Assembly (NCBI GenBank): GCA_016875395.1
Contig: VGRF01000007.1
Coordinates: 62,001-126,000 of the forward strand
Source of the DNA: Deltaproteobacteria bacterium
GTDB lineage: Bacteria > Myxococcota_A > UBA9160 > UBA6930
DNA: 64,000 bases
Direction of reading: 5' to 3'
In this document: piece after piece, positions 37,429-47,001 of the stretch
Numbering within the stretch: the first letter of the stretch is position 1
How the letters are laid out: every line of letters starts with the position of its first letter
Program-made: the position numbers and the translations under genes
The notes under the pieces: generated by a model
Database searches by the model: none
Told to the model about the DNA's origin: nothing
The model's input: the letters and a program-made list of their open reading frames with translations, nothing else

Positions 37429-40002
37429 TCAGGGCTGAATCGCGACGACGCGAACCAACGGCCCCTCGGGAATGGCGCCCTCGCGCAGGTCGACCTCCCC
37501 ATCGATCCAGCCCTGCGCCACCCCGTGCTCGCCGAGCAGGGTGTGCTGGGCGCGATACAGGCGGGGCGCGAACTGCTTCACGCTCGTGTGATGGCCGCGT
37601 CCGGCCGCCGGGTCGAAGCGCAGCTCGCCGTGCGCCTCGAGGTATGGGCGCAGCTCCGCAGCGAGGCGGACTCCGTCCCAAGGGTCCGCCTCGTCCTGGC
37701 GGATGTGCTTCGCCGCCTCGTCGTAATCGCCCTCCGCGAGCGCGCGTACGAACGCGCGCAGCTCGGCGTGCACCCGCGCGCGCAGCGCCTTGGCATCGTG
37801 CGCGAGATCGCGCCGCGGCCTCCTGCGCTCGCGCCCGGGCGCGGCCGCGCTGGCAGGCGCGGGCGCCGCTGGCGCGCTCGCCGCCGTCGGCGTTCCGAGG
37901 CCCTCCCACGCGGCGAGCAGGCTCGAGTCGGTGCCGCGCACGATCTCGCGCAGATACGCGATCGCGTCTTCGAGCGCCTCGGTCTTGGCGGCGTCCGGCA
38001 CGGACTGATCGAGCGTCGCGTGCACTTGCGAGAGGTAGCGCAGCAAGACGCCCTCGCTGCGCTGGAGCCCGTAGCGCCTGACGACCCCGTCGAACGTCGC
38101 GTCGTGCTCCACGATCTCGCGCGCGATCGACTTCGGGTGCACGCCCTCCTCTGCGACCCACGGGTGATGCTCCGCGAACACGCGGAACGTGGCGTAGATG
38201 AAGTCGGCCTCGGGCGCTGGCAGCGTCACCTCGTCGAGCTTCGCGATGCGCTCCTCGAACGGAACGCGGTCCGCCTTGAGCTGATCCATCAGCTCGTTCC
38301 TCACCACCTTGAGCTGCTGCTGGAGGATCGCGTTCGGGTTCTCGATCACCGCCTCGGCGACGCCGATCACCTGCAGGTGGTAATCCGCGGCCTCGCGATC
38401 GAGCGCCGTGATCGCATCGACGAAGTAGAGCGAGAGCGACTGGTGCAGCGAGAAGTCGGCCTGCAGGTTCGGATCGACGCGCGCTTCGTGATTCGCGATC
38501 TGCACGATGCCGGCACGGCGCAGCGCGCGGAACAGCACCGCGGCATCGCGGGTGAGGCGGCGCCGGCGCGACGCGCCCTCGTGCGAGCGCGCGATCAGCT
38601 CGATCAGTGCGCCGTAGCCGCCGCGCCTCCCGGTCTCGGCGCGCGTGCGCTGCAGCAGCGAGACCATCATGCCGTGCGAGACGCGGAACTCCGAGCTCAG
38701 CGCTTCCGGCTGCCGCTTCACGAGCTGATCGAACGTGTCCTTCGTCCAGCTCACGAAGCCCGGCGGGGGCCGGCGCTTGTGCGGCGCCGACTTCTCGCGC
38801 CTGCCGTGCTTTTGTGCGCGCTTCGCGAGGATCAAGTGCTCCGGCGCCTGGCACACCACGCTGCCCCGAGTATCGAAGCCGCGCCGGCCCGCGCGCCCCG
38901 CGATCTGCTTGAAGTCGCGCGCGCTGAGGATGCGCACCTTCTCGCCGTCGTACTTGCTGAGCTTCGTGAACAGCACGGTGCGGATGGGGATGTTCACGCC
39001 CACGCCGAGCGTATCGGTCCCCGAGATCACCCGTAACAACCCCTCCTGCGCGAGCTGCTCCACGAGCAGCCTGTACTTCGGCAGGAGGCCCGCATGGTGC
39101 AGCCCGATGCCGTGCGAGACGATGCGCTTCATCTCCTTCCCGAACGGCGTGTCGAAGCGCACGAGGCTCGTCAGCTCCGCGATGCGCTGTCGCATCTCGC
39201 GCGTCGCGATCTTCGCGCTGGTGAGCGCCGAGGCGACCTCCACCGCTTCGCGTTGCGTGAAGTTCACGACGTAGATCGGCGCGCGCTTCTCGTCGAGCAG
39301 GTCCTCCACCGTCTCGTGCAGCGGAGTCTCGTGATAAGCGAAGTCGAGCGGCACGGGCCGGTCCTCGCTCCACACGTGCGAGACCTTGCGGCCGGTGAAC
39401 GCCTCGAGCCGCTCCTCGATCGGCGCGGTGTTGCCGAGCGTCGCCGACATCAAGAGGAACGTGCTGTTCTTCAGAGTGATTAGGGGCAGTTGCCACGCCC
39501 AACCGCGGTCGCGGTCGCCGTAGAAGTGGAACTCGTCCACCACGACGTAGGGCGCGTCGAGCCGCTCGCCCTGCCGCAGCGCCATGTTCGCGAGCACTTC
39601 CTGCGTGCAGCAGATCACCGGCGCCGCCCAGTTGATCGACGCGTCGCCCGTCATCATCCCCACGTTCTCGCGCCCGAGCGTCTCGCACAGCGCGAAGAAC
39701 TTCTCGTTCACGAGCGCCTTGATCGGCGCGGTGTAGAACGAGCGCTTGCCCTCGCACAGCGCCTTGAAGTGAAGGCCGAGCGCGACGAGCGACTTCCCCG
39801 ACCCCGTCGGCGTCGCGAGCACCACGTGCCGACCCGCCGCGAGCTCGAGCAGCGCCTCCTCCTGGTGCGCATAAGGTGTTAGGCCCGTGTCCGCGACCCA
39901 GCGCACGAAGCGATCGAGGATCGCGCCCGCGTCCGTGATCGATGCGCCGAGCGGCACGCGATCGATCAGGCGCGAATTCCCGCTGCGAGCTTCATCCACC
40001 AC
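37429..40002 (-). CDS. Ski2-like DEAD/DEAH-box helicase with DUF3516 C-terminus
   Basis: An 857-residue superfamily 2 helicase. Walker A is ATPTGSGKS (residues 63-71), the Walker B/DExH box is VVDEFHFYGDRDRGW, and motif III is LLMSATLGN. The second RecA domain has SGTDTLGVGVNIPIRTVLFTKLSK and motif VI QIAGRAGRRGFDTRG. The C-terminal third matches the DUF3516 extension of bacterial Ski2-like RNA helicases, with an Ala/Pro linker near residue 720 (ASAPAAPAPASAAAPGRERR). It likely unwinds RNA. No nuclease partner is adjacent. Confidence 0.9.
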   Translation of the reverse strand: MVDEARSGNSRLIDRVPLGASITDAGAILDRFVRWVADTGLTPYAHQEEALLELAAGRHVVLATPTGSGKSLVALGLHFKALCEGKRSFYTAPIKALVNEKFFALCETLGRENVGMMTGDASINWAAPVICCTQEVLANMALRQGERLDAPYVVVDEFHFYGDRDRGWAWQLPLITLKNSTFLLMSATLGNTAPIEERLEAFTGRKVSHVWSEDRPVPLDFAYHETPLHETVEDLLDEKRAPIYVVNFTQREAVEVASALTSAKIATREMRQRIAELTSLVRFDTPFGKEMKRIVSHGIGLHHAGLLPKYRLLVEQLAQEGLLRVISGTDTLGVGVNIPIRTVLFTKLSKYDGEKVRILSARDFKQIAGRAGRRGFDTRGSVVCQAPEHLILAKRAQKHGRREKSAPHKRRPPPGFVSWTKDTFDQLVKRQPEALSSEFRVSHGMMVSLLQRTRAETGRRGGYGALIELIARSHEGASRRRRLTRDAAVLFRALRRAGIVQIANHEARVDPNLQADFSLHQSLSLYFVDAITALDREAADYHLQVIGVAEAVIENPNAILQQQLKVVRNELMDQLKADRVPFEERIAKLDEVTLPAPEADFIYATFRVFAEHHPWVAEEGVHPKSIAREIVEHDATFDGVVRRYGLQRSEGVLLRYLSQVHATLDQSVPDAAKTEALEDAIAYLREIVRGTDSSLLAAWEGLGTPTAASAPAAPAPASAAAPGRERRRPRRDLAHDAKALRARVHAELRAFVRALAEGDYDEAAKHIRQDEADPWDGVRLAAELRPYLEAHGELRFDPAAGRGHHTSVKQFAPRLYRAQHTLLGEHGVAQGWIDGEVDLREGAIPEGPLVRVVAIQP

Positions 40003-40384
40003 GACCGCACCTTAGGCGCAAACGACCTCGAAGCCCGCTGCAAGAGGCGCGAGCGAAGCGATGCGCCGCTCCGAAGAGTGCGGAGAGCGCGGGTCAACCC
40101 CGCGCGATCCGCAGCCAACTCCCAAATCCCGCGGCGCGAGTCCTCGAAGCGCCCACTCAGTGCCGCCTCCCGGCTCCTCTCGAGCGCGGCGAGGAGCGGC
40201 CGGGCGGGGTGGGGACCGCGCCGCCGAGGTAAACCGCAGGCGGGGCCGCAGAGAATGCGCGCCTTCAGAAGATGCGCGCATCCGCCCGAACGGTGATCCC
40301 CACCAAAGGCCCCGACGAGGCACGAGGCGCCGCGGCCCCCACCCCGCCCGAACGCGGCGCAACGACGAAGCTGTTACGCCCGCG
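40003..40384. other. Intergenic spacer
   Basis: About 380 bases between the helicase start and the serC stop codon. A short hairpin GCGCGGGTCAACCCCGCGC is visible near 40088-40107. Fragments of the dispersed repeat (GCGAGCGAAGCGATGCG) occur near 40047. I could not fold a tRNA from it and see no gene. Confidence 0.5.
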
Positions 40385-41482
40385 TCACCCGTTCTTCTTC
40401 GCGAAATCTCGAAGGAACGCAGCGAGAGCCTCGCAACCAGCCAGCGGGAACGCGTTGTAGATGCTCGCGCGCATGCCCCCGACGGAGCGGTGGCCCTTGA
40501 GCCCGGACATCGCCGCCGCTTCCGACTCCTTCACGAACTTCGCGTCCAGCTCCGGCGACGGCGTGCGGAACGTGATGTTCATCAGCGAGCGCGAGCCCTC
40601 GCCGGCGTGGCACTCGTAGAAACCGCCCGCGGCTTCGAGCGCCTGATAGATCACCTCGGCCTTGCGCCGATTGTGCTTCTCCATCGCCGCGAGCCCGCCC
40701 TGGCGCTGGATCCACTTCAACACGAGGCCCATCAGGTAGATCGCGAAGGTCGGCGGCGTGTTGTAGAGCGAGCCCTCCTTCGCGTGCGTGTCGTAACGCA
40801 GCATCGTCGGCAGCTCGCGCGCGCGGCGCTCCACGAGATCGCGGCGCATCGCAACGAGCGTCACGCCCGAAGGCCCGAGGTTCTTCTGTGCGCCGGCGTA
40901 GATCACGCCGTAGCGCTTCACGTCGAGCGGGCGCGAGAAGATGTCGCTCGACGCATCGCAAACGAGGAACGCTCCCGCGGGTGGAGCCGGCGGCTCGCTC
41001 GCCCACTGCGTGCCGAAGATCGTGTTGTTCGAAGTGAAGTGCGCGTAGACGGGCGACGCGCTGTAACGAATTTCCTCCGCGCGCGGGATGCGGCGGTAGT
41101 TGCCCTCGGCCGTCGTCGCCGCGACGTGCGTCTTGCCGTAGAGCTTCGCCTCTTTCAGCGCCTTCTCGCTCCACGCGCCGGTGAGGAGGTAGTCCGCGGT
41201 CTGCTCCGCGCCTAACAAGTTCGCCGGCAGCTGGAAGAACTGCGTCGAGGCGCCGCCCTGCAGGAAGAGCACGGCGTAGTCGTCGGGGATGCCCGCGAGC
41301 GCGCGACAGTCGGCCTCGGCCTGTTGGATCACGCGCTCGAAGGGACCGCCGCGGTGGCTGTGCTCGGCGATGCCGATGCCCGTGTTCGCGAAGTTGGTGA
41401 GCGCGCCCTTCGCCTCCTCGAGCACCTCGAGGGGCATCACCGCAGGACCCGCAGAAAAATTGAAGATGCGCTCGCTCGGCAC
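40385..41482 (-). CDS. serC: Phosphoserine aminotransferase
   Basis: A 365-residue fold-type I aminotransferase from GTG 41482, preceded by AGAGAGG. It begins IFNFSAGPAVMPLEVLEEA, the SerC signature. FLQGGASTQFFQLPANLL binds the cofactor phosphate, and VIYAGAQKNLGPSGVTLV holds the Schiff-base Lys. The C-terminal GLKGHRSVGGMRASIYNAFP binds phosphate of the substrate. It converts 3-phosphohydroxypyruvate to phosphoserine. serA/serB are not adjacent. A long upstream open extension is antisense to the carboxylesterase and is rejected. Confidence 0.95.
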   Translation of the reverse strand: MPSERIFNFSAGPAVMPLEVLEEAKGALTNFANTGIGIAEHSHRGGPFERVIQQAEADCRALAGIPDDYAVLFLQGGASTQFFQLPANLLGAEQTADYLLTGAWSEKALKEAKLYGKTHVAATTAEGNYRRIPRAEEIRYSASPVYAHFTSNNTIFGTQWASEPPAPPAGAFLVCDASSDIFSRPLDVKRYGVIYAGAQKNLGPSGVTLVAMRRDLVERRARELPTMLRYDTHAKEGSLYNTPPTFAIYLMGLVLKWIQRQGGLAAMEKHNRRKAEVIYQALEAAGGFYECHAGEGSRSLMNITFRTPSPELDAKFVKESEAAAMSGLKGHRSVGGMRASIYNAFPLAGCEALAAFLRDFAKKNG

Positions 41483-41557
41483 GGCAGCCTCTCTAAGTTG
41501 GGCCGGGCACGCCGAACCCGGCTCGCACAAGATCGGGCTCTTTAGCGGACGCGAAAC

Positions 41558-43063
41558 ATGGATGCAGTCGTCGAAACTCGAAGCGGTCGCGTGCGCGGGC
41601 GCGCGCGCCGCGGCGTGCTCGCCTTCCTCGGCGTTCCGTATGCGCGCGCGGCCGCGGGGCGGCTGCGCTTTCTCGCGCCGCAATTGCCCGAGGCGTGGCC
41701 GGGCGTGCGCGACTGCTTCGAGGCCGGCCAAGGGGCGCCCCAGCGCAGCGCGCTTCCGACGTGGCTGCAGGGGCTCGCCGGGAACCCGCGCGGCACGGGC
41801 GAGGACTGCCTGCGCGTGCACGTCTTCACGCCCGCGTGCGACGGCGCGAAGCGGCCCGTGCTGGTGTGGATCCACGGCGGCGGCTTCGTGTTCGGCTCGG
41901 GCAGCGCGCCCGTCTACGACGGCAGTGCGCTCGCGCGCGAGCACGACGTCGTGGTGATCACGCTGAACTACCGGCTCGGCGCGCTCGGCTTCGCGCACCT
42001 CGACAGCGTCGCGCGCGGCGGCCCCTTCGCCTCGAACGTGGGCCTGCGCGATCAGCTCGCCGCGCTCGCGTGGGTGAAGGAGCACGCCGCCGCTTTCGGC
42101 GGCGACCCCGCGAACGTCACGGTGTTCGGCGAGAGCGCCGGCGCGATGAGCATCGGCGCGCTGCTCGGAAGCCCCCTCGCGCGCGGGCTGTTCCAGCGCG
42201 CGATCTGTCAGAGCGGCGCTGCGCATCACGTCTCGTCGCGCGACGGCGCCGCGCGCATGGCGCACGCGCTGCTCGGCGCGCTGGGCCTAACGAGCGCGAA
42301 CGCCGAGAAGCTGTGCGACGTGCCGCTCGGCGCGCTCGTCGACGCGCAGCTGCGCGCCACGGCGAGCCTGCCCGCGCCGTGGGGTCTGCTCCCGTGGCAG
42401 CCGTGCCAGGACGACGACGTCCTGCCGCGCATGCCGCTCGACGCGATCGCGGCCGGGAGCGCGCGCGACATCTCGCTGCTGCTGGGCACCAACCGCGACG
42501 AGTACAACTTGTTTCTGTTGGGCGGCGCCGTTCGCGCGATGGACGAGGTGCGACTGCGCAGCGTGATCGCGCGCGTGCTCGGCTCCGCGCGCGCCGCCGA
42601 CGCCGACGCGCTCTACCGCGAGCTGCTGCCGCGCGCGCTCCCGATCGAGCGCTGGAGCCTCCTGCAGACGCACCGCGTCTTCCGCGCGCCCGCCGAGCGC
42701 CTCGCCTCGGTCGCCTCCGCGCACAACCCCGAGACGTACGCGTATCTCTTCACCTGGTCGCCGCCCCTGACGCCTGCCGCGGTCGGATCCTGTCACGCGA
42801 TCGAGATCCCGCTCGTGTTCGGCACCTACCGCCAGCCGCCGATGCGCCTGCTCTACGCCACGGCCGGCGCGCTCTCGCGCGAGATGCAACGCAACTGGAT
42901 CGCGTTCGCGCACGGCGGCTCGCCCGACGACCCCGAGTGGCTCCCACACACAGCCGCGACCGCACCCTACGTGTTAGGCACTCGCGACGAGCGCGCGCAG
43001 GAGCGCTGGAAGAAAGCGCGCGCGTTCTGGGCGGAGGCGGGTTGGGGGCCGCGGGAGACGTGA
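41558..43063 (+). CDS. Type B carboxylesterase
   Basis: A 501-residue alpha/beta hydrolase of the carboxylesterase/lipase B family. VLVWIHGGGFVFGSGS forms the oxyanion hole. The nucleophile elbow GESAG (VTVFGESAGAMSIGALL) gives the catalytic Ser. The acidic residue is expected in LLLGTNRDEYNLFL, and the His in VGSCHAIEIPLVFG. No signal peptide is seen, so it is cytoplasmic. The substrate is an ester of unknown type. Confidence 0.9.
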   Translation: MDAVVETRSGRVRGRARRGVLAFLGVPYARAAAGRLRFLAPQLPEAWPGVRDCFEAGQGAPQRSALPTWLQGLAGNPRGTGEDCLRVHVFTPACDGAKRPVLVWIHGGGFVFGSGSAPVYDGSALAREHDVVVITLNYRLGALGFAHLDSVARGGPFASNVGLRDQLAALAWVKEHAAAFGGDPANVTVFGESAGAMSIGALLGSPLARGLFQRAICQSGAAHHVSSRDGAARMAHALLGALGLTSANAEKLCDVPLGALVDAQLRATASLPAPWGLLPWQPCQDDDVLPRMPLDAIAAGSARDISLLLGTNRDEYNLFLLGGAVRAMDEVRLRSVIARVLGSARAADADALYRELLPRALPIERWSLLQTHRVFRAPAERLASVASAHNPETYAYLFTWSPPLTPAAVGSCHAIEIPLVFGTYRQPPMRLLYATAGALSREMQRNWIAFAHGGSPDDPEWLPHTAATAPYVLGTRDERAQERWKKARAFWAEAGWGPRET

Positions 43064-43101
43064 CAGGTACGTCCTCGGGCCAGGCTGAGAAAGGAGAGGC
43101 G

Positions 43102-43419
43102 ATGCTGGCGTTCTGGATCGTGTTCGGTCTGCTCGCACTCAACACCATCGCAAGCCTCCACTGGATCTCGAAAGCGCTCGCGATCTTGCGAGAGCGCTAT
43201 GAACCCGTCTGGAGCGAGCTTGGAAGGCCGTCTCTCTTTTGGAACAACAGCCCGCAGAATGTCGTCGCGCTTCAGGGCTTCCTGTGGTCCGAACGCGCGG
43301 CGGCGCTCGGCGACTCGGAGCTCGATGCGCTCGCACGCCGAGTTCGCGCCGCAACGGTGCTTCAAGTGCTGCTGCTGCCGGTAGCCGCGCTGTCGATGTT
43401 CGTCGGAGCGTCGTTCTAG
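43102..43419 (+). CDS. Small two-helix membrane protein, UspB-like
   Basis: A 105-residue protein from ATG 43102 with an AAGGAGAGG site. It has an N-terminal helix (LAFWIVFGLLALNTIASLHW), a charged middle, and a C-terminal helix (VLQVLLLPVAALSMFVG). The arrangement, and AILRERYEPVWSEL in particular, resemble universal stress protein B, which E. coli makes in stationary phase. The similarity is by eye only. Confidence 0.6.
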   Translation: MLAFWIVFGLLALNTIASLHWISKALAILRERYEPVWSELGRPSLFWNNSPQNVVALQGFLWSERAAALGDSELDALARRVRAATVLQVLLLPVAALSMFVGASF

Positions 43420-43471
43420 AGCCTGCTTCGCCCTCGTCCCGCTGGCCGCGCCCGCGCGCGTGGGGCGGCCT

Positions 43472-46357
43472 TCACGCGCCCCGCACCACCTCGTCGTACA
43501 CGCGCCGAATCGCTTCCGTGTGCCGCGCGTAGTCGTCGAGTAGCGGCACGCGCGACGTGCCGGTTCGAGCGCTCGGCGCGTAGCCGAGCGAGCGCGCGAC
43601 GCTGTCGAGGTCGGCGCGGTCGGCGCCGAGGTCGGCGATCGAGCGGTTCTCGACGATGCGCAGGCGGCTCGCGAGGCGCGCGAGGAAGGACCAGCCGTCC
43701 CGCAACGACTTCGCCTGCTCGGCGGTGAGCAAGCTGCGCGCGGCGCAGCGCTCGATGACTGCCGCGGTGGTCGCGACTTCGTGGAGGTCGCCGCCGTGCT
43801 GCAATGCGAGCAGCTGCACGATCGTCTCGACGTCGAAGATCGAGCCGCGGCCGAGCTTCAGGTTGCGCTTCTGTGCGTTCTCGTTCGCGAGCTCGCTCTC
43901 GACGCGGCGGCGCACGCGGTCGATCTCGCTCGCCGCGTTCGCGGGGAGCTCGCGCGCGAGCAGGCGCGCACGCAGCGCCTCGAAGCGCGCGGCGAGCGCG
44001 GTGCTGCCGCCGACGGGCCGCGCGCGCAACAGCGCCTGGCGCTCCCACAGCTGCGCCTGCGTCTCGTGGTGGCGCGCGAAGCCGGCGAGCGAGGTGACGA
44101 GCACGCCTTGGTTTCCGGACGGGCGCAGCTGCGCGTCGACCTCGTAACAGATGCCCTCGCCGGTGCGCTTCTGCAGCGCCCAGCTGAACTTTTGCGCGAG
44201 GCGCACGAACGCTTCCTGTGCGAGCACCGCCTCGTCGTCGGGGGCGCCGGGCAAGTCGAACAGGAAGATCACGTCGAGATCGCTGCCGTAGCCGAGCTCG
44301 CGGCTGCCGAGCTTGCCCATGCCCACGACGAGAAACTCGCCGCGTTCGATCTGGGCGTGCGCGCGGGCCACCCGCGCGAGCTGCGCGCGCGCCACCTCGA
44401 GCGCGGCGCCGATGCACACCTCGGCGACGTCCGTGAGGGCGCGCTCGACTTCGGCCTGCGGGATTTTCCCTGATAAGTCGAGCAAGCCGATGTTCACGAG
44501 CTGGCGCTGCTGGAAGAGGCGCATCGCCGCGAGCGCGGCTTCCTCGTTCGCAGCATCTCCGCGCGACTGCTGCTCGCGCAGCTCGGCGAGCTCGACCGCG
44601 AGCTGCTCGCGCGTCGAGAGGAAACGCGTCGGATCGCTGAAGATCGGCTCGATCAGGCCGGGCACGCGCGCGATCACGTCGGAGAGGAAGCGCGACATCG
44701 CGAACATCGAGACGAGCCGCGCCACGAGCTCGGGCCGATCGAGCAAGAGCCCGAAGTAGAAGCTGCGCCCGCCGATGCCTTCGACGAAGCGCATCCAGTT
44801 GTTCGTGGCGCGGGGAGGATCTGGCGACGCCGCGATCTCCGCGGCAACGCGATCGGCGAGTGCGCTCAGCTGATCCGCCATGCGCGGTGCGGCAAACAAG
44901 CGCGGCGCCTTCTCGCGCAGGTGACCCAGCAGGTGCGCGCCGCCGCCCGGCCGCTGCACGAGCGCCTCGAAGCGCGCGCGCACGGCGCTGCGCACGGCGT
45001 CGAGGCGCGCGTCGAACTGCGCGAGCGCCGCGTCGCCGCTGTACAGCGTGCGCGCGAGGCGCTCGCGCGCCGCGCTCCCCGCTGGCAGCGTGTGGGTCTG
45101 GCGCTCGTCCTCCATCTGCAGCCGATTCTCGACGCGACGCAGGAAGCGATACGCGTCGAGCAACTCGTCGCGCATCGCCTCCGGAATGCACTTCGCCTCG
45201 GCGAGCGAGACGAGCGCGCGCGGCGCGGAGCGGCCGCGAACTTGCGGCGCGCGCGCGCCGTGCAGCAGCTGTAGCGCCTGCGCGACGAACTCGACGTCGC
45301 GAATGCCGCCCGCGCCGAGCTTGATGTCGGCCTCGGCGTTCGCGTGCTCGCGCTCGATGCGCGTCTTCATCTCGCGGATCGAGTCGACGCCCGCGAAGTC
45401 GATCTTCGACTGGTAGATCATGGGATCGATCTGCCGGGCGAGGCTCCAGCCGAACGCGAGATCCCCCGCGACGGGCCGCGCCTTCATGAACGCCGCGCGC
45501 TCCCAGGTCGCCGCGTAGCCGTCGTAGTAGAGCAGCAGGCGACCGGAGGACGGCACGAGCGGACTCATCGTGCCTTCGGGCCGCAGATCGAGGTCGACGC
45601 GATAGAGGAAGCCCTCGGGTCCGCGCTCGGCCATCAGCTTCCCGAAGCGGCGCGCGAGCTGCGCGTAGTAGTCGGCGGGAGCGAGCTCGCGCGGGCCGCC
45701 CGAGAGCGGCTCCGCCTCGGGAGGCGGGCTCTCGTACACGTAGATCAAATCCACGTCGGACGAGTAGTTGAGCTCTTCGCCGCCGAGCTTGCCGAGCCCC
45801 AACACCACGAAGCGCGGCGCGATCTCGCCGCCCTGAGCGGTGCGCCAACGCGGCGCGCCCAGCTCGGCCGCGAAGTCTGCGGCGACGCGCGCGAACGCGC
45901 GCGACAGCACCGACTCCGCGAGCGCCGACAGCTCGCGCAGCGGCTCCTCCACGCGCGCTTCGGGCACGAGCGCGGGCTCGGCGTCGCGCACCGTGATCCG
46001 CGCGAGCTCCGCGTACTTGAAGCGGCGCAGAATCGCGCCGACCTCTGCGCTTGCTGCGCCCGCGAGCGCGGCGTCGAGCGCAGCGCACATCTCGTCGAAC
46101 GTGCGCGGCTGCGCGAGGTCGCCCTCGGCCAGCGCGAATAACAACTCGGGCTCACGCACGAGCGTCGCCGCGAAAAACGGCGCGGTCGCGCAGAGCGCGC
46201 GCAGAACGCGCGCGAGCCCCTCGGGCCGCTCGGCGCGTTGGCGCGCAAGTCGCGCTGCATCCGCGCGCTGCGCCGACTCGATCACGCGCTCGGCACGCGC
46301 AGCACTGCGCTCGGGCTCAGGGCCGGCAGCGAACAGATGCGCGAGACCGCTCGTCAC
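43472..46357 (-). CDS. glnE: Bifunctional glutamine synthetase adenylyltransferase/adenylyl-removing enzyme
   Basis: A 961-residue protein from GTG 46357. Two nucleotidyltransferase cores are visible: GLGKLGGEELNYSSDVDLIYVYE in the N-terminal half (adenylyl removal) and GMGKLGSRELGYGSDLDVIFLFD in the C-terminal half (adenylylation). Each has the G-x-D-x-D metal pair. A helical linker joins them. GlnE controls glutamine synthetase in response to PII and glutamine. Length fits the E. coli protein (946). The start is uncertain: no good ribosome-binding site, and the frame is open upstream. Confidence 0.93.
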   Translation of the reverse strand: MTSGLAHLFAAGPEPERSAARAERVIESAQRADAARLARQRAERPEGLARVLRALCATAPFFAATLVREPELLFALAEGDLAQPRTFDEMCAALDAALAGAASAEVGAILRRFKYAELARITVRDAEPALVPEARVEEPLRELSALAESVLSRAFARVAADFAAELGAPRWRTAQGGEIAPRFVVLGLGKLGGEELNYSSDVDLIYVYESPPPEAEPLSGGPRELAPADYYAQLARRFGKLMAERGPEGFLYRVDLDLRPEGTMSPLVPSSGRLLLYYDGYAATWERAAFMKARPVAGDLAFGWSLARQIDPMIYQSKIDFAGVDSIREMKTRIEREHANAEADIKLGAGGIRDVEFVAQALQLLHGARAPQVRGRSAPRALVSLAEAKCIPEAMRDELLDAYRFLRRVENRLQMEDERQTHTLPAGSAARERLARTLYSGDAALAQFDARLDAVRSAVRARFEALVQRPGGGAHLLGHLREKAPRLFAAPRMADQLSALADRVAAEIAASPDPPRATNNWMRFVEGIGGRSFYFGLLLDRPELVARLVSMFAMSRFLSDVIARVPGLIEPIFSDPTRFLSTREQLAVELAELREQQSRGDAANEEAALAAMRLFQQRQLVNIGLLDLSGKIPQAEVERALTDVAEVCIGAALEVARAQLARVARAHAQIERGEFLVVGMGKLGSRELGYGSDLDVIFLFDLPGAPDDEAVLAQEAFVRLAQKFSWALQKRTGEGICYEVDAQLRPSGNQGVLVTSLAGFARHHETQAQLWERQALLRARPVGGSTALAARFEALRARLLARELPANAASEIDRVRRRVESELANENAQKRNLKLGRGSIFDVETIVQLLALQHGGDLHEVATTAAVIERCAARSLLTAEQAKSLRDGWSFLARLASRLRIVENRSIADLGADRADLDSVARSLGYAPSARTGTSRVPLLDDYARHTEAIRRVYDEVVRGA

Positions 46358-46384
46358 ACGCGCATGATGAAAGGGGGCCACCCC

Positions 46385-46768
46385 ATGAGCAACGCGGCCA
46401 CGGCTTTCACGATTTCGGATTCGACGACAATGCCGACGCTTCGCGGCGAGAGCTGCGCGTGGGTTGCCGCCGCGCGAGGCGCTTGGAGCGACACCTGCTC
46501 CGTGCTGCGAGGTACTACCGGAATCATGAGCCACATCCTCCCGAAGCGTCGCAGCCTGATTCCCAGCTCGTTCGTCGTGCGTGCGTTGACCGCGCAAGGT
46601 CGGCGCTTCGCGTGCACGAACTGCGGTGAGCAGATGTTCGTGCGCTACGAGTCGGGCCTCTGCCCGCACTGCTACAACGGCCGCCGCCCACTGCGCGGCA
46701 CCGAAGCAGTCCGCGAGGTGCCCGTGAACCTCGCGCTGGCCGGGATCGACGACTGCTACGAGCTCTGA
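46385..46768 (+). CDS. Small zinc-ribbon protein of unknown function
   Basis: A 127-residue protein; ATG 46385 follows AAAGGGGGCCACCCC. An in-frame ATG at 46526 would give 80 residues and is also plausible. The C-terminal half has a four-Cys zinc ribbon CTNCGEQMFVRYESGLCPHC. The N-terminal 45 residues are low-complexity and may not be translated. It diverges from glnE. I do not recognise a family. Confidence 0.55.
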   Translation: MSNAATAFTISDSTTMPTLRGESCAWVAAARGAWSDTCSVLRGTTGIMSHILPKRRSLIPSSFVVRALTAQGRRFACTNCGEQMFVRYESGLCPHCYNGRRPLRGTEAVREVPVNLALAGIDDCYEL

Positions 46769-46897
46769 TCCGGCCGAGCCCCGCGGCAGAGGATCCCCGC
46801 AGCCGCGCGCCAGCCCACGTGCGCGCCGCGGCTCGATGACTGACGCGCAGCCTGCGCGCTGGAACGACCTCGCTGACGAACGCTACTCACTGCGTGT

Positions 46898-46982
46898 CGT
46901 CCGAGGCCGCAAGCGAAGCGCGCAGCAGCGGGCGAGTCCTCGAGCCCGATGCGAAGTAAACGTGGAGAAAGCGCGCGCCTCC
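46898..46982 (-). repeat. ~85-base dispersed repeat, copy 2
   Basis: The minus strand of this spacer aligns with 30069-30152 over about 85 bases, with shared GTTTACTTCGCAT, GAGGACT, GCTGCGCGCTTCGCTTGC and GGCCTCGG blocks. It lies just upstream of the histidine phosphatase. Confidence 0.7.
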
Positions 46983-47001
46983 CCATCCCCGAAAGAAGCT
47001 C

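Noticed and set aside
40003-40384. tRNA or small RNA in the gap between the helicase and serC
   Set aside because: I could not find an acceptor stem with a T-loop, and the visible hairpin is short and isolated.
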